A stretch of 54,704 nt of DNA from Clostridium tagluense (lineage in GTDB: Bacteria > Bacillota > Clostridia > Clostridiales > Clostridiaceae), in the NCBI RefSeq assembly GCF_003865095.1, contig NZ_BHYK01000027.1:1-54704 (forward strand), read 5' to 3'. A program made the position numbers and the translations under genes. The notes below the pieces were generated by a model that was given only the letters and a program-made list of their open reading frames with translations, had not been told where the DNA came from and searched no databases. Below, piece by piece: positions 25,951 through 35,154 of this stretch (position 1 is the stretch's first letter; every line of letters begins with the position of its first letter).

Positions 25951-26763
25951 ATGAATAGTTTTATAAAAAATCCAAGTGATATTAAAAAATATACAAGTAA
26001 ACCTACGACTTTTTACGATGCGGAGACACTCACAGTATATTGGGAAACAAAGCCTGAGATTATTGCACGGATACTCCCACCACCTTTAAAACCTCTTAAA
26101 ACACCTTTGGTACATGCTTTTGTAGCTGATTATCCTAGAACAAATTTTTGCCCAGCATACAAGGAAGCAGCTTTATTTATACCATCAGAATTTAATGGAG
26201 AAATTGGAATGTATTGTATTTCAATGCCTATAAATGATGGCATGGCTATGGCGCTTGGCAGAGAAGTTTATGGTTTTCCAAAGAAGATGGCAGAAATTGA
26301 ACTTAAGAAAGATGGAGACACTGTTTCTGGAAGTGTATCTCGAAATGGAATAAATTTCTTTAGTGTAAAAGCAAATCTTAATGGAAAAGCAAATCTTAAT
26401 GGAAAATGTAATGATAAAGACGGACAGAAAATAATTGCAGATAATTATGGAAAGGGGTTACCTATATTCAATTTCAAATATTCTAAGTCACCAGATGGCA
26501 GCGGATTCGATTTAAATCCACTACTTATAGAGCAAGGTGCAATCATGGATAATAAAGTGTTTGAAACAGGAGAATTTGATATGAATCTTAAGGATTCACC
26601 ACATGATCCTTGGGCAGAATTAGAAGTTGTAAAGATGTTAGGTTGCACTTACACTATAGGAACTTCAGTACTTTTAAGGGGTAAAGTTTTGGCAGAAGTA
26701 GATCCAGTGGCGTATTTACCTTATGCCAATTCAAAATATGATTGGTGGGAAGGTATTCTATAA
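25951..26763 (+). CDS. Acetoacetate decarboxylase family protein
   Basis: 270 residues. The motif GREVYGFPKKMAEIE carries the adjacent Lys pair K111-K112; in clostridial acetoacetate decarboxylase the first Lys forms the Schiff base and the second lowers its pKa. Other family parts are PPPLKPLKTPLVHAFVADYP, FCPAYKEAALF and GCTYTIGTSVLLRGKVL. The neighbouring oleate hydratases and SDR suggest a fatty-acid or oxylipin-related substrate rather than solvent formation. An exact 18-bp tandem duplication (26371-26406) adds KANLNG twice, in frame. The start ATG follows GGGAGGTATCATTA. Confidence 0.88.
   Translation: MNSFIKNPSDIKKYTSKPTTFYDAETLTVYWETKPEIIARILPPPLKPLKTPLVHAFVADYPRTNFCPAYKEAALFIPSEFNGEIGMYCISMPINDGMAMALGREVYGFPKKMAEIELKKDGDTVSGSVSRNGINFFSVKANLNGKANLNGKCNDKDGQKIIADNYGKGLPIFNFKYSKSPDGSGFDLNPLLIEQGAIMDNKVFETGEFDMNLKDSPHDPWAELEVVKMLGCTYTIGTSVLLRGKVLAEVDPVAYLPYANSKYDWWEGIL
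26371..26406 (+). repeat. In-frame 18-bp tandem duplication
   Basis: GCAAATCTTAATGGAAAA occurs twice back to back, inserting six residues into the decarboxylase-family protein. It is exact, so recent. Confidence 0.9.
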
Positions 26764-26850
26764 AACAGTAAAAAAACAGGATATTTTTAGTATGAGTGAT
26801 TTATTTGACTTCATAGGTAAAAGTTCAGTTGTACGAGGAGGATTTATATT

Positions 26851-27714
26851 ATGAAAGAGTTTAAAGGCAAGGTAGCAGTTATTACAGGAGCCGCAAATGG
26901 AATAGGCTTTGCAATAGCTAAGGAATGTGCAAGAAGAGAGATTAAGATAGTAATAGCAGATATTGATGCAAAGGACTTAAAGAGAGCAGAAGAACAACTT
27001 AAGGCAGATGGAGCTGAAGTACTAGCTGTTGAAATGGATGTCATGAAATTTGAAGACATGGAGATGCTAGCGAAGATTGCTCTTGAAAGATTTAAACATA
27101 TAGATTTATTGTTTAATAATGCTGGGGTTGTAATTGCAGGGCCAGCTTGGTTACTATCCTTAAATGATTGGGAATGGGTTATGAGAGCTAATGTAGGGGG
27201 TATTGTTCATGGCGAAAAAGTGTTCATTCCAATAATGTTAAAGCAGGATACTGATTGTCATATTGTTAATACTTCTTCTGTAGCTGGGCTTTTGCATTTG
27301 AATGGAATGTCAGCTTACCATACTTCTAAATTTGCAGCGGTTGGTCTTTCTGAATCTACTTATTTAGATCTTCAGTGTGAAACGGACAAAATAAAAATGT
27401 CAGTATTCTGTCCAGGGTTTATTCAAACAGATCTTGATAATTGTGAAAGGCATAGACCAGATATTTATAAAAATGACATGAGTCAGTCTTATTATCAAAG
27501 TGATTTGTATAAAGAAGAGGAGCAAAAGAAACATAAGGTTATCAAAGGCGGTATGCCAATTGATACAATTGGAGCAACTATATTCAAGGCAATTGAAGAA
27601 GAAAAATTTTATATCTTAACACATGCAGAGTTAAATCCGCTTATAGGTCTGAGAGTAAAAAATATGTTTGAAGGTGGAAGTCCATCTATGGATGTAATAA
27701 AAGGCGTTAAGTAA
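26851..27714 (+). CDS. Short-chain dehydrogenase/reductase (SDR)
   Basis: 287 residues. Nucleotide motif TGAANGIG (VAVITGAANGIGFA), acidic residue in IADIDAK (the Asp suggests NAD preference), LFNNAGV, the catalytic Ser in NTSSVAGL, and YHTSK (Tyr and Lys). The C-terminal part is longer than in minimal SDRs, with PGFIQTDLDNCERHRP. It starts after ACGAGGAGGATTTAT, 87 bases behind the decarboxylase-family gene, so the two are probably co-transcribed. It could oxidise a hydroxy fatty acid or a related alcohol; this is inferred from the hydratases on either side. Confidence 0.88.
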   Translation: MKEFKGKVAVITGAANGIGFAIAKECARREIKIVIADIDAKDLKRAEEQLKADGAEVLAVEMDVMKFEDMEMLAKIALERFKHIDLLFNNAGVVIAGPAWLLSLNDWEWVMRANVGGIVHGEKVFIPIMLKQDTDCHIVNTSSVAGLLHLNGMSAYHTSKFAAVGLSESTYLDLQCETDKIKMSVFCPGFIQTDLDNCERHRPDIYKNDMSQSYYQSDLYKEEEQKKHKVIKGGMPIDTIGATIFKAIEEEKFYILTHAELNPLIGLRVKNMFEGGSPSMDVIKGVK

Positions 27715-27766
27715 TTGATGCATCTGAAATAAAATAACTAGTAAAAAATGCCTAAGTATTAGGAAT

Positions 27767-29266
27767 TGGTACCTATAGACTAGTCACTTTGAAAAAAGTG
27801 TTTGTACTATAAACTGGTACCCATGTCAAGGACAATATAAAAAAGAGTGTTAAGAAGCTAAGAGATGATTTCTGTATTGTACAGGAGTCATCTTTTTTAA
27901 GTTCCATTGGTATCTATAATTATTATAGTACGTAATATAGCTATTTATCATTTTCTTCACAGATTCAAATGCAGTACAGGATTTTAGGTCTATCTCATCT
28001 TTCATATGGCCAAAAAATGATTCCTGTGGAGCATTATCCCAGCAGTTACCTCTACGTGACATTGACTGACCTAATTTATGCTTCTTTAGTAATTTCTGAA
28101 ATGTAGGGCTTGTATAATGGCTACCTTGATCTGAGTGAATAAAGGCATCTTGTGTTAATGTTACACGTTTAGTCTTAACTAATCCCGTTATTGTATCTAA
28201 TGCTATATCCAGTGTTATTCTCTCTGAAACTTTATAAGATAATATCTCATTTGTTGAAGAATCTTTAATTGTTGATAAATATGCCATTTTACCATTGCCG
28301 TAAGGTAAATATGTTATATCAGTAAGTAGAACCTTTCCTGGTGTAGCCTGCTTAAATTCGCGATTTAAAATATTTTTTACTACACGATGTTCCTTTGTTG
28401 CCTTAGCAATTCTTTTATATGGGTTTGCTTTTCTGTGAGGACACACTATATTGTACTTATTCATAATCCTACGGATACGTTTTAAGCTATATACAATGTT
28501 AAATTCATTCTCCAAAGTCATTTTAATAGACCTAGAGCCTTTCTTATAGCCCCTTCGATTAAACACCTTCAGTATCAAATCTCTATCTAGTAAATCATGC
28601 TGCTCGCATTTAATTCTTATGTCTTCTGAGGTAAGGTAATTGTAATATCCAGACCTAGATACTCCCGACAATTCACACAAGTAAGCGGTTACATTCTTAA
28701 AGCTATACTCTTCAATAACTTCTTTAATTATTTTAAAAACATCGCTACATTTAAATTTGTTATTTTTTTGAATCGCCTGCCTTTCTTTCGTGTCTAATTT
28801 TTTTAATAGGTCTACCTGTGATTCAAGTAATTTTATTTTAGCTTCTTGCCTTTCTATTATTTCTTCCTTAGAAAGCTCGGTAGAGCGTGGCCTACCACTT
28901 GCCGTTTTCCTAGTATCTTCTAAGCCTATTATTCCATCTTTTTTGTATGCTACTTTCCACCTATATGCTGATTGTTCGATTCTTTTTAATCCTATTATAT
29001 TTATATCAAATCCATTTTCCTCAAAAATTTGCCTTGGTAGTTTTCCAGCTATATATTCATCGATAAATAATATTTTAAATTCATAATTATATGTAATTGC
29101 ATATTCACTAACATTTAGGACATTTTTATTATTTTTAAGCTTTTTAATATCTTCTTTGGTAAATAGAATCTTACTCATTTGCCATCTCCTATCTTTATAT
29201 AAATTATACAAAAAAATTACCTATAGTCCAAACACTTTTTTTCAAGTGTCCATCCTATAGGTACCA
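27767..29266 (-). mobile_element. Complete IS3-family insertion sequence (about 1.5 kb)
   Basis: Terminal inverted repeats are visible: TGGTACCTATAG... with GAAAAAAGTGTTTGTACTATA at 27767-27812, and the mirrored GACTATAG-side copy at 29222-29266 (TTTTTTTCAAGTGTCC and CTATAGGTACCA). Between them is one intact transposase gene. Ends are defined by the repeats; I see no clear short target duplication. The element sits between the SDR gene and oleate hydratase 2 and does not break either. Confidence 0.85.
27850..29178 (-). CDS. IS3-family transposase (single reading frame)
   Basis: About 442 residues. An N-terminal helix-turn-helix region is followed by a Lys/Glu-rich coiled coil (EEIIERQEAKIKLLESQVDL), then the helical HTH_21-like part (GVSRSGYYNYL) and the rve catalytic core. 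The DDE residues lie in LLTDITYLPY, FIHSDQGSHYTS and NAPQESFFGHMKDE. Most IS3 elements need a -1 frameshift between orfA and orfB; here both parts are one continuous frame, as in some clostridial relatives. Start chosen at 29178 (after AGGAGATGGCAA); the upstream ATG lacks a ribosome site. It appears intact. Confidence 0.92.
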   Translation of the reverse strand: MSKILFTKEDIKKLKNNKNVLNVSEYAITYNYEFKILFIDEYIAGKLPRQIFEENGFDINIIGLKRIEQSAYRWKVAYKKDGIIGLEDTRKTASGRPRSTELSKEEIIERQEAKIKLLESQVDLLKKLDTKERQAIQKNNKFKCSDVFKIIKEVIEEYSFKNVTAYLCELSGVSRSGYYNYLTSEDIRIKCEQHDLLDRDLILKVFNRRGYKKGSRSIKMTLENEFNIVYSLKRIRRIMNKYNIVCPHRKANPYKRIAKATKEHRVVKNILNREFKQATPGKVLLTDITYLPYGNGKMAYLSTIKDSSTNEILSYKVSERITLDIALDTITGLVKTKRVTLTQDAFIHSDQGSHYTSPTFQKLLKKHKLGQSMSRRGNCWDNAPQESFFGHMKDEIDLKSCTAFESVKKMINSYITYYNNYRYQWNLKKMTPVQYRNHLLAS

Positions 29267-29321
29267 TTATACTATAGGTACTTTTTATGTCTTCAAAGAC
29301 ACAAAACACCACCAAATTAAA

Positions 29322-30980
29322 TTATTTCAATAGCATAGCTTTAAGTGCGCCTATTTCTTCACGTAGGTTATCATCCTTTAGCATTGAAACAGCAGAATTA
29401 ATTAGTACACGGGCATCATGCTGTCCTTTATAAATAGGGGTAACCTTTTTATTAAGCTTTAGGAATTTATAAACAGCAGTTTGTGCACCTCTTACTGAAT
29501 AATCCATTGTAAATACTACATCATCTGCTATTTCACAGAATTGTCCAAGTAATGCTAAGTTAGTTGAACCTTCTGGTATAGTTGCTGGTCTATCACCTTT
29601 TGCTCTAGTTAAAAATTGTGCTGTTGTAAAAGGTAGTATGCATGGTATACAGATTGATGTTTTAAGAATTTTATCTATATCAGAATCAAACTTTAAGTGA
29701 TGTAATAATTCAGTTAAGACTTCCTCACCGGTACAATCAACCATTCTCTTCTTAACAAAATCTCCTTCATTAAATGGGAATAAACAATAACCCCATAAAA
29801 CTTGAACATCATCAGGTTGATTTATAAAATGCGGTTGATTAACTAAAACCATTGACATAAACCATCCAGATTCCTTAAAGGTCATAAGAGTTCCAGTTCC
29901 AGGCTCATTTCCTGTAAATTCTACTATTCTCTTTACCATTGTTGGATCTTTAAGAGTAACTGTAAAAGATTGCCACAATGATTCATTTACACGTTCATTA
30001 AAAACTTGTGGCTTACCAAATTCAGGACGTCCTTTAGCTATGGTTTCCCAAAGATTCCAGTCTCCTCCTACATGTTTATCGTTAATCTTTGGCGCGGAAG
30101 TCATAGAACCAACACTAGCGCCTGCTGTTAAAGAACCAATAGTAGCAAATACAAGGTCTCCCTCCCCAACTTCTATTTTCTTTTCTTTTCCATCTTTAAC
30201 ACATTTAATTCCTGTAACAGTCGTTTCAGTTTCAGATGGTTTAAATTCTAAGTCAGTAACTCTGCAATTCATTTCAAAAGAGACCCCTTGTGATTCTAAC
30301 CATTTAGTCATAGGTAATAACATAGAATCATATTGATTGTATGGTGTACGACGTACTCCTGACAAATCATTAAGTCTAGGTAATTCATGAATAAATCTAT
30401 GAAGGTATCTCTTAAATTCTATAGCACTGTGCCAAGGCTCAAATGCAAATGTTGTAGTCCACATAAACCAAAAATTCGTCTGGAAGAATGATTTAGGGAA
30501 ACAATCTTTAATAGTCTTAGTTCCAAGTGAATCCTCAGGTTTAACCATAATATCCATTAAAGCTAGTCTATCGGCGCGGCTAAAGCCTAAAGATGATGTA
30601 TCTAGTATATTACCTTCATTATCTATTAATCTAGCCTTTCCGGAAATATAGATTTTTTTATTGAAAGCATTAAATTCATCCAATATTGTAACTTTAGGGT
30701 CAGTTAATGATGGAATATCTCGCATTGCATTAAAAGTACAAGCATATGCCTCTTCATCAAACATTCTTCCGCCACGAAGTACATAACCATGCTGCGCATC
30801 ACCGGCTCCATCCATACTTCCGCCTGTAACGTTTAATTCCTCAAATATATGAATATTTTTTCCTGGAACATGCCCATCTCTAATTAAAAATATTGCAGCA
30901 GAAAGTGAACCAAGTCCAGCACCAACTAAATAAGCATTTGTTTTCTCAACATCAATAGTTTGATCAAAATTAAATCTCAT
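29322..30980 (-). CDS. Oleate hydratase, paralogue 2
   Basis: About 552 residues and clearly homologous over its whole length to the paralogue at 23112, with only scattered substitutions (for example AYLVGAGLGSLSAAIFLIRD against AYIVGAGLASLSTAVFLIRD). FAD motif, HIFEELNVTGGSMDGAGD, and RRTPYNQYDSMLLPMTKW are all kept, so the enzyme should be active. The start at 30980 is placed by GGAGG 8 bases upstream; two earlier in-frame ATGs lie before or over it. The IS3 element lies just downstream. The two copies flank the decarboxylase-family and SDR genes. Confidence 0.94.
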   Translation of the reverse strand: MRFNFDQTIDVEKTNAYLVGAGLGSLSAAIFLIRDGHVPGKNIHIFEELNVTGGSMDGAGDAQHGYVLRGGRMFDEEAYACTFNAMRDIPSLTDPKVTILDEFNAFNKKIYISGKARLIDNEGNILDTSSLGFSRADRLALMDIMVKPEDSLGTKTIKDCFPKSFFQTNFWFMWTTTFAFEPWHSAIEFKRYLHRFIHELPRLNDLSGVRRTPYNQYDSMLLPMTKWLESQGVSFEMNCRVTDLEFKPSETETTVTGIKCVKDGKEKKIEVGEGDLVFATIGSLTAGASVGSMTSAPKINDKHVGGDWNLWETIAKGRPEFGKPQVFNERVNESLWQSFTVTLKDPTMVKRIVEFTGNEPGTGTLMTFKESGWFMSMVLVNQPHFINQPDDVQVLWGYCLFPFNEGDFVKKRMVDCTGEEVLTELLHHLKFDSDIDKILKTSICIPCILPFTTAQFLTRAKGDRPATIPEGSTNLALLGQFCEIADDVVFTMDYSVRGAQTAVYKFLKLNKKVTPIYKGQHDARVLINSAVSMLKDDNLREEIGALKAMLLK

Positions 30981-31165
30981 TATTAATTCCTCCATTTGAA
31001 AATATGCCATAAGTTGTAAGCTTTTGCTATAAGCTATGAGCCTAGGTCAATTTTTTATTTACCAAGTTAATCACTTGCAATTACTTGCTATAGGTATAAT
31101 ATAAATCTAAACAAAAGGAATGTGTACAATCAATTTTGATAAACTGTCTTAAAAACATACATATT
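30981..31165 (-). promoter_or_regulatory. Upstream region shared with oleate hydratase 1
   Basis: Non-coding sequence aligning with 24768-24935, including the blocks AGCCTAGGT, TATTTACCAAGTTAA and AAAAACATACATA. This copy has an extra AAGCTTTTGCTATAAGCTATG repeat-like stretch. Confidence 0.5.
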
Positions 31166-31290
31166 GCTTATAGTGTATAGCAAGTAAAAACCACTAATTT
31201 TCCTGGATAGATGCTTTTTTATTTTTGCGGTTAGAACATTATATATTTGTACTAACAATACTTATTTAGGAATGGAGAAAGCGTGTTATC

Positions 31291-31395
31291 GTGAAAATTG
31301 ATAGATTATTAGGAGTTTTAATTATATGTTCGATAATAGTGATTCATAATTTTAAGCCAAATTATCGGTTGAAAAAAAACATGCTTTACTTCTAG
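31291..31395 (+). pseudogene. N-terminal relic of a WYL/YafY-type regulator
   Basis: GTG 31291 after AATGGAGAAAGCG begins VKIDRLLGVLII, close to the invariant opening of HTH-WYL regulators, but diverges within 12 residues and stops at 31393. Only the first helix is recognisable. Confidence 0.35.
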
Positions 31396-31544
31396 AGATA
31401 TGCTACCATTATTGACAACGATTGTAAAGTGAGCTATGCTATTATTATATATTTTAGGCATCTCCCTCATGCATTTGTGGGAAGTGTCTTTTGTGTTATT
31501 TAATAGAATTTCATTTAATGTATTATAAAGGAGATATAATTATT
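31396..31544 (+). other. Intergenic, weak hairpin of IS-like type
   Basis: A hairpin near 31457-31480 (CTCCCTCATGCATTTGTGGGAAG) has some likeness to the hairpins at 135 and 18270, but lacks the AAGAAC flank and TTTA loop. No gene is seen. Confidence 0.3.
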
Positions 31545-32015
31545 ATGCATTCAAGTAATGAGCTAACATCATATGCTTTTAGAGCTATTTTAAGTCATTT
31601 GGTTGATATGGAGGAAAGAAAAAATGAAATAGCAAATGAAATTTTTAGTGATTTTTCAACTTTGCATGACGATTTTGACTGCTTCATAGATAACTATTTA
31701 AAAAAGCTTGAGGAACTGATAAAAATGGTGAAAATTGTTGATAAACCAAGTCATGAAAAATTAAAGTCCCTAAACTATTTACCCTATGTGATTATTGGAA
31801 GTACAGTTCACCTGGAGAATATAAATAACCTTAACAACTATTTTTTTAAGATTGTTAACCCTTACCATACTTCCAATTCAAAAGACAACTTATCTTGTTT
31901 ATCAGCGTTAGGTAAATCCTTAATGCTTAACAAACCTGGAGATATTATCAAAACTAAACTTAACCAAGATGAAGATGAATGTCTCTATAAAATTAAATCA
32001 ATACGGTATAATTAA
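31545..32015 (+). CDS. GreA/GreB C-terminal-domain protein
   Basis: 156 residues from ATG 31545, after AAAGGAG (11 bases). The N-terminal half is helical (ILSHLVDMEERKNEIANEIF), followed by a C-terminal domain with YVIIGSTVHLENINN, FKIVNPY and LSALGKSLMLNKPGDIIKTK. That order matches the FKBP-like C-terminal domain of GreA/GreB/Rnk, which binds the RNA polymerase secondary-channel rim. The coiled-coil finger of true GreA is replaced. It pairs with the Rnk-like gene 29 bases downstream. Role probably regulatory at RNA polymerase. Confidence 0.65.
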   Translation: MHSSNELTSYAFRAILSHLVDMEERKNEIANEIFSDFSTLHDDFDCFIDNYLKKLEELIKMVKIVDKPSHEKLKSLNYLPYVIIGSTVHLENINNLNNYFFKIVNPYHTSNSKDNLSCLSALGKSLMLNKPGDIIKTKLNQDEDECLYKIKSIRYN

Positions 32016-32044
32016 ATAATTCTACGTGAGAGGAGCACTTACAA

Positions 32045-32446
32045 ATGTCTCGAAAAATATTTATAACTAAATCAGACAAGCATAAATTATTGGAAATAAT
32101 TAATAAATATGAAGATTCAAAAAACAAACAAAATCTAAAAGACCTTGAAGCAGAAATAAATAGAGCTGACGTTACTAGTCCAGAACAACTGCCTAGCGAT
32201 GTTATCACGATGAATACAAAGGTTATCTTATTAGTTGGAGATACTGAAGAAGAAATTAATCTCGTATACCCAAGTGAAGCTGATATTTCAAAAAATAAGA
32301 TTTCTGTATTATCCCCTATTGGGACAGCTATTCTCGGTTATTGTGAAGGTAGTATCATAGAATGGAAAGTGCCAGACGGAACAGTGCAGATTGAGGTAAA
32401 AAAAGTCCTTTTTCAACCAGAGGCTCAGGAGCTTTATAAGTTATAA
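32045..32446 (+). CDS. Rnk-like nucleoside diphosphate kinase regulator / GreA-GreB C-domain protein
   Basis: 133 residues. A short N-terminal helix pair (IFITKSDKHKLLEIINKYED) is typical of Rnk; the C-terminal FKBP-like domain shows ITMNTKVILLV, INLVYPSEADISKNKISVLS, and PIGTAILGYCEGSIIEWKVP. Rnk proteins bind RNA polymerase like GreA but lack the acidic finger tip. Start ATG after GAGAGGAGCACTTACA. Together with the previous gene it forms a two-gene unit, each with a GreA-like C-domain, which is an unusual pairing. Confidence 0.78.
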   Translation: MSRKIFITKSDKHKLLEIINKYEDSKNKQNLKDLEAEINRADVTSPEQLPSDVITMNTKVILLVGDTEEEINLVYPSEADISKNKISVLSPIGTAILGYCEGSIIEWKVPDGTVQIEVKKVLFQPEAQELYKL

Positions 32447-32612
32447 CCGTTAGCAAAACAAAATTGTGCTTACAATTTGTTCACGTCCTCCGGCTGTCAA
32501 ATTATCAGGATATATTAATGAAAATTAACTTCTATTTTTATGTTTTTGATGTTAATATTACTTATATATGAATTTAATTAAAATACCTTTATAAATGAAT
32601 GGAGGAAGTATT

Positions 32613-33644
32613 TTGCAGAATGGTTTGTTGCATCTAGATAATATTATTAATGTGGGTAAATTTCAGAAAATTCAGGATAATATAGCGGAGGTAACAGGTA
32701 TTGCTGTTGTTATGGTCGATTATAAGGGAAAAAAAATTACTGCGCATAGTAATTGTAGTGAATTTTGTAAGCTTATAAGATTAAATTCAGACTTAAGCCA
32801 GCTTTGTGAAAAATGTGACTCGAGAGGTGGACTCGAGGCTGCTAGATTACAACAACCATATTTATATTTATGTCATAGGGGTATTTTAGATCTTGCCATT
32901 CCTATAATAGCAGATGGACAATATTTTGGTGCGGTAATGGCGGGGCAAGTTATTGTTAAAGATAAAGAAAAGGAACATTTAGAACAAATAGTTAGCAATA
33001 GAGCTTTTAAGATGGAATTAGAAAAAGAAGATGAACTTAAAGTTTTATATGAAAAGTTACCTATTATTACTTTAGAAAGAGCTAAAGCTATTGCTAGTAT
33101 GCTTCTTCATATTAGTAACTATATTGTAGAAGAAGCTTTACTTAAAATAAATTCAAATAATCGTAATGATGAAATTTTAACTGTGGGTTCATTTAAGGCC
33201 ACAAATTTAGAATTAGAAAACGTTGATAAAGTGGAAATAATGGAAGAAAATTTAAAGGATATTGTTAACTTATATTCTAGTGAAGATGGAAATGATATAA
33301 TGTGTGGTGATAAATGTAATATTATTTTAAAACCAGCATTAGAGTATATACAAAATAACTATAGTTGCGCAATTAGTCTTGATGGTATGGCATCCTTGTG
33401 TAACATTAGTCCTAGTTATTTTAGTAAGCTTTTCAAAAAAAGTATTGAGGATAATTTCTCGAATTATATAAATAAAGTGAGAATTAAAAAAGCTAAAGAG
33501 TTGCTTGAGGCGTCAGATGTACCAATAATCAATTTAGCCTTGGATTTGGGGTTTGAGGATTGTGGTTATTTTATAAAAGTATTCAAAAAAATAGAAGGGG
33601 TAACCCCAGCGGTTTATAGGAATGAATATAATGTAAGAAAATAG
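32613..33644 (+). CDS. PocR-type AraC-family activator, likely for the glycerol/1,3-propanediol genes
   Basis: About 343 residues from TTG 32613 (GGAGGA at 32601 is 6 bases before); an upstream in-frame ATG at 32595 overlaps the ribosome site. Residues about 1-165 form a PocR sensory domain with the Cys-rich segment NCSEFCKLIRLN...LCEKCDS and YLYLCHRGILDLAIPI; PocR domains bind small diols such as 1,3-propanediol or 1,2-propanediol. The C-terminus is an AraC double helix-turn-helix (GMASLCNISPSYFSKLFKKS, LALDLGFEDCGYFIKVFKK). It lies immediately upstream of dhaT-dhaB1-dhaB2, so it probably senses the substrate or product and activates them. Confidence 0.88.
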   Translation: MQNGLLHLDNIINVGKFQKIQDNIAEVTGIAVVMVDYKGKKITAHSNCSEFCKLIRLNSDLSQLCEKCDSRGGLEAARLQQPYLYLCHRGILDLAIPIIADGQYFGAVMAGQVIVKDKEKEHLEQIVSNRAFKMELEKEDELKVLYEKLPIITLERAKAIASMLLHISNYIVEEALLKINSNNRNDEILTVGSFKATNLELENVDKVEIMEENLKDIVNLYSSEDGNDIMCGDKCNIILKPALEYIQNNYSCAISLDGMASLCNISPSYFSKLFKKSIEDNFSNYINKVRIKKAKELLEASDVPIINLALDLGFEDCGYFIKVFKKIEGVTPAVYRNEYNVRK

Positions 33645-33677
33645 TACTAGGTTAAAACTAGTGCTATTTTTTTTTAT
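33639..33677 (+). terminator. Intrinsic terminator after the PocR regulator
   Basis: AATAGTACTAG pairs with CTAGTGCTATT (one mismatch) and is followed by a run of T. It separates the regulator from dhaT. Confidence 0.85.
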
Positions 33678-33935
33678 GTAAAACTCTAAGTGCTAGAAAT
33701 TACTGTAGAAAATTACACAAGGTAAGCAATGTTTTTCCACAAGAATGCAATATACTTCGATGAAATTTGAATGAAACAAGCTTATACTTTAGTCAGTTAA
33801 TAAATTAACAAGCAATTGATTAATAATAAAGAAAATTTTGATATCACTGTTGGATCCACTAACCCTCATTGCAAAATATTAATGCTACGATTCAATAAGT
33901 TATAATGTTTAGAAAAAACTAAGGAGGAATAATAT

Positions 33936-35093
33936 ATGAGAATGTATGATTATTTAGCACCAGCTGTTAATTTTATGGGGGCAGGCGCTGTAAAGGTAGT
34001 AGGAGAAAGAGCTAAAATTCTAGGTGGTAAAAAAGCACTAATAGTAACTGATAAGTTTCTTAGAAACCTTCCGGGCGGTGCAGTAGAACAAGTTGAAGTT
34101 TCATTAAAGCAGGTAGGAATTAGCTATGTATTCTATGATAATGTTGAGCCAAATCCTAAGGATAAAAATGCAATTGAAGGCGTGAAAATATTTAATGATG
34201 AAAAATGTGACATGATTATTACAGTTGGTGGCGGAAGCTCACATGACTGTGGTAAAGGTATCGGTATAATGGCAACTCATCCAGGAGATTTGTTTGACTA
34301 TGCAGGTATAGAGACTCTTGCAAATCCACTTCCTCCAATTATTGCTGTTAATACAACAGCTGGAACAGGTAGTGAAGTTACTCGTCACTGTGTTATAACA
34401 AATACTGAAACTAATATTAAATTTGTAATAGTTAGCTTTAGAAACTTACCATCAGTTTCAATCAATGATCCATTAACAATGGTTGGAATGCCTACAGGGC
34501 TTACAGCTGCAACTGGTATGGATGCTTTGACTCATGCTATAGAAGCATACGTTTCAAAGGATGCTAATCCTGTTACAGATGCGGCTGCTATACAAGCTAT
34601 TAAATTAATAGCAAACAACTTACGTCAAGCTGTTGCACTAGGTGAAAACTTAGTAGCTAGAGAAAATATGTGTTATGCTTCACTACTTGCTGGTATGGCA
34701 TTCAATAATGCTAACTTAGGCTATGTACATGCAATGGCTCACCAATTAGGTGGACTTTATGATATGCCTCATGGAATAGCTAATGCGATATTACTTCCAT
34801 TCGTTGAGAAGTGGAATGTTATTTCAAATCCACAGAAATTTGCTGATATAGCAGAATTCATGGGTGAAAATATTGTAGGGCTTTCAGTATTGGATGCAGC
34901 TGAAAAATCTATAGATGCTATGTTCAGACTAGCAAAGGATGTTGGAATTCCAGCTAACTTAAGTTCACAAGGAATTAAAGCAGAAGACTTCGAATACATG
35001 GCTGACTGGGCATTAAAAGATGGTAATTCATTCAGTAATCCAAGAAAAGGAAACAAGAAGGATATTGTTGCATTATTTAAATCAGCATTTTAA
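33936..35093 (+). CDS. dhaT: 1,3-propanediol dehydrogenase (iron-dependent alcohol dehydrogenase)
   Basis: 385 residues, the standard DhaT length. The NAD motif region reads ITVGGGSSHDCGKGIGIMAT, a DhaT hallmark, and the Fe2+ ligands are D196, H200 (ATGMDALTHAIEAY), H265 (GYVHAMAHQLGG) and H279 (PHGIANA). The enzyme reduces 3-hydroxypropanal to 1,3-propanediol with NADH, re-oxidising the cofactor made during glycerol fermentation. Start ATG follows AAGGAGGAATAATAT. The gene precedes dhaB1 and dhaB2, with a perfect hairpin between dhaT and dhaB1. In C. butyricum dhaT follows the dehydratase genes, so the order is different here. Confidence 0.94.
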   Translation: MRMYDYLAPAVNFMGAGAVKVVGERAKILGGKKALIVTDKFLRNLPGGAVEQVEVSLKQVGISYVFYDNVEPNPKDKNAIEGVKIFNDEKCDMIITVGGGSSHDCGKGIGIMATHPGDLFDYAGIETLANPLPPIIAVNTTAGTGSEVTRHCVITNTETNIKFVIVSFRNLPSVSINDPLTMVGMPTGLTAATGMDALTHAIEAYVSKDANPVTDAAAIQAIKLIANNLRQAVALGENLVARENMCYASLLAGMAFNNANLGYVHAMAHQLGGLYDMPHGIANAILLPFVEKWNVISNPQKFADIAEFMGENIVGLSVLDAAEKSIDAMFRLAKDVGIPANLSSQGIKAEDFEYMADWALKDGNSFSNPRKGNKKDIVALFKSAF

Positions 35094-35154
35094 TCCTTGC
35101 AGCACTGCAGGTGATGATTAATAGCAACAGAAATATAAGTTGAAACTGAAATAA

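Noticed and set aside
31457-31480. Possible third IS605-like hairpin
   Set aside because: It lacks the AAGAACCCC flank, TTTA loop and terminal TCA seen at 135 and 18270, so the likeness is too weak to count it.
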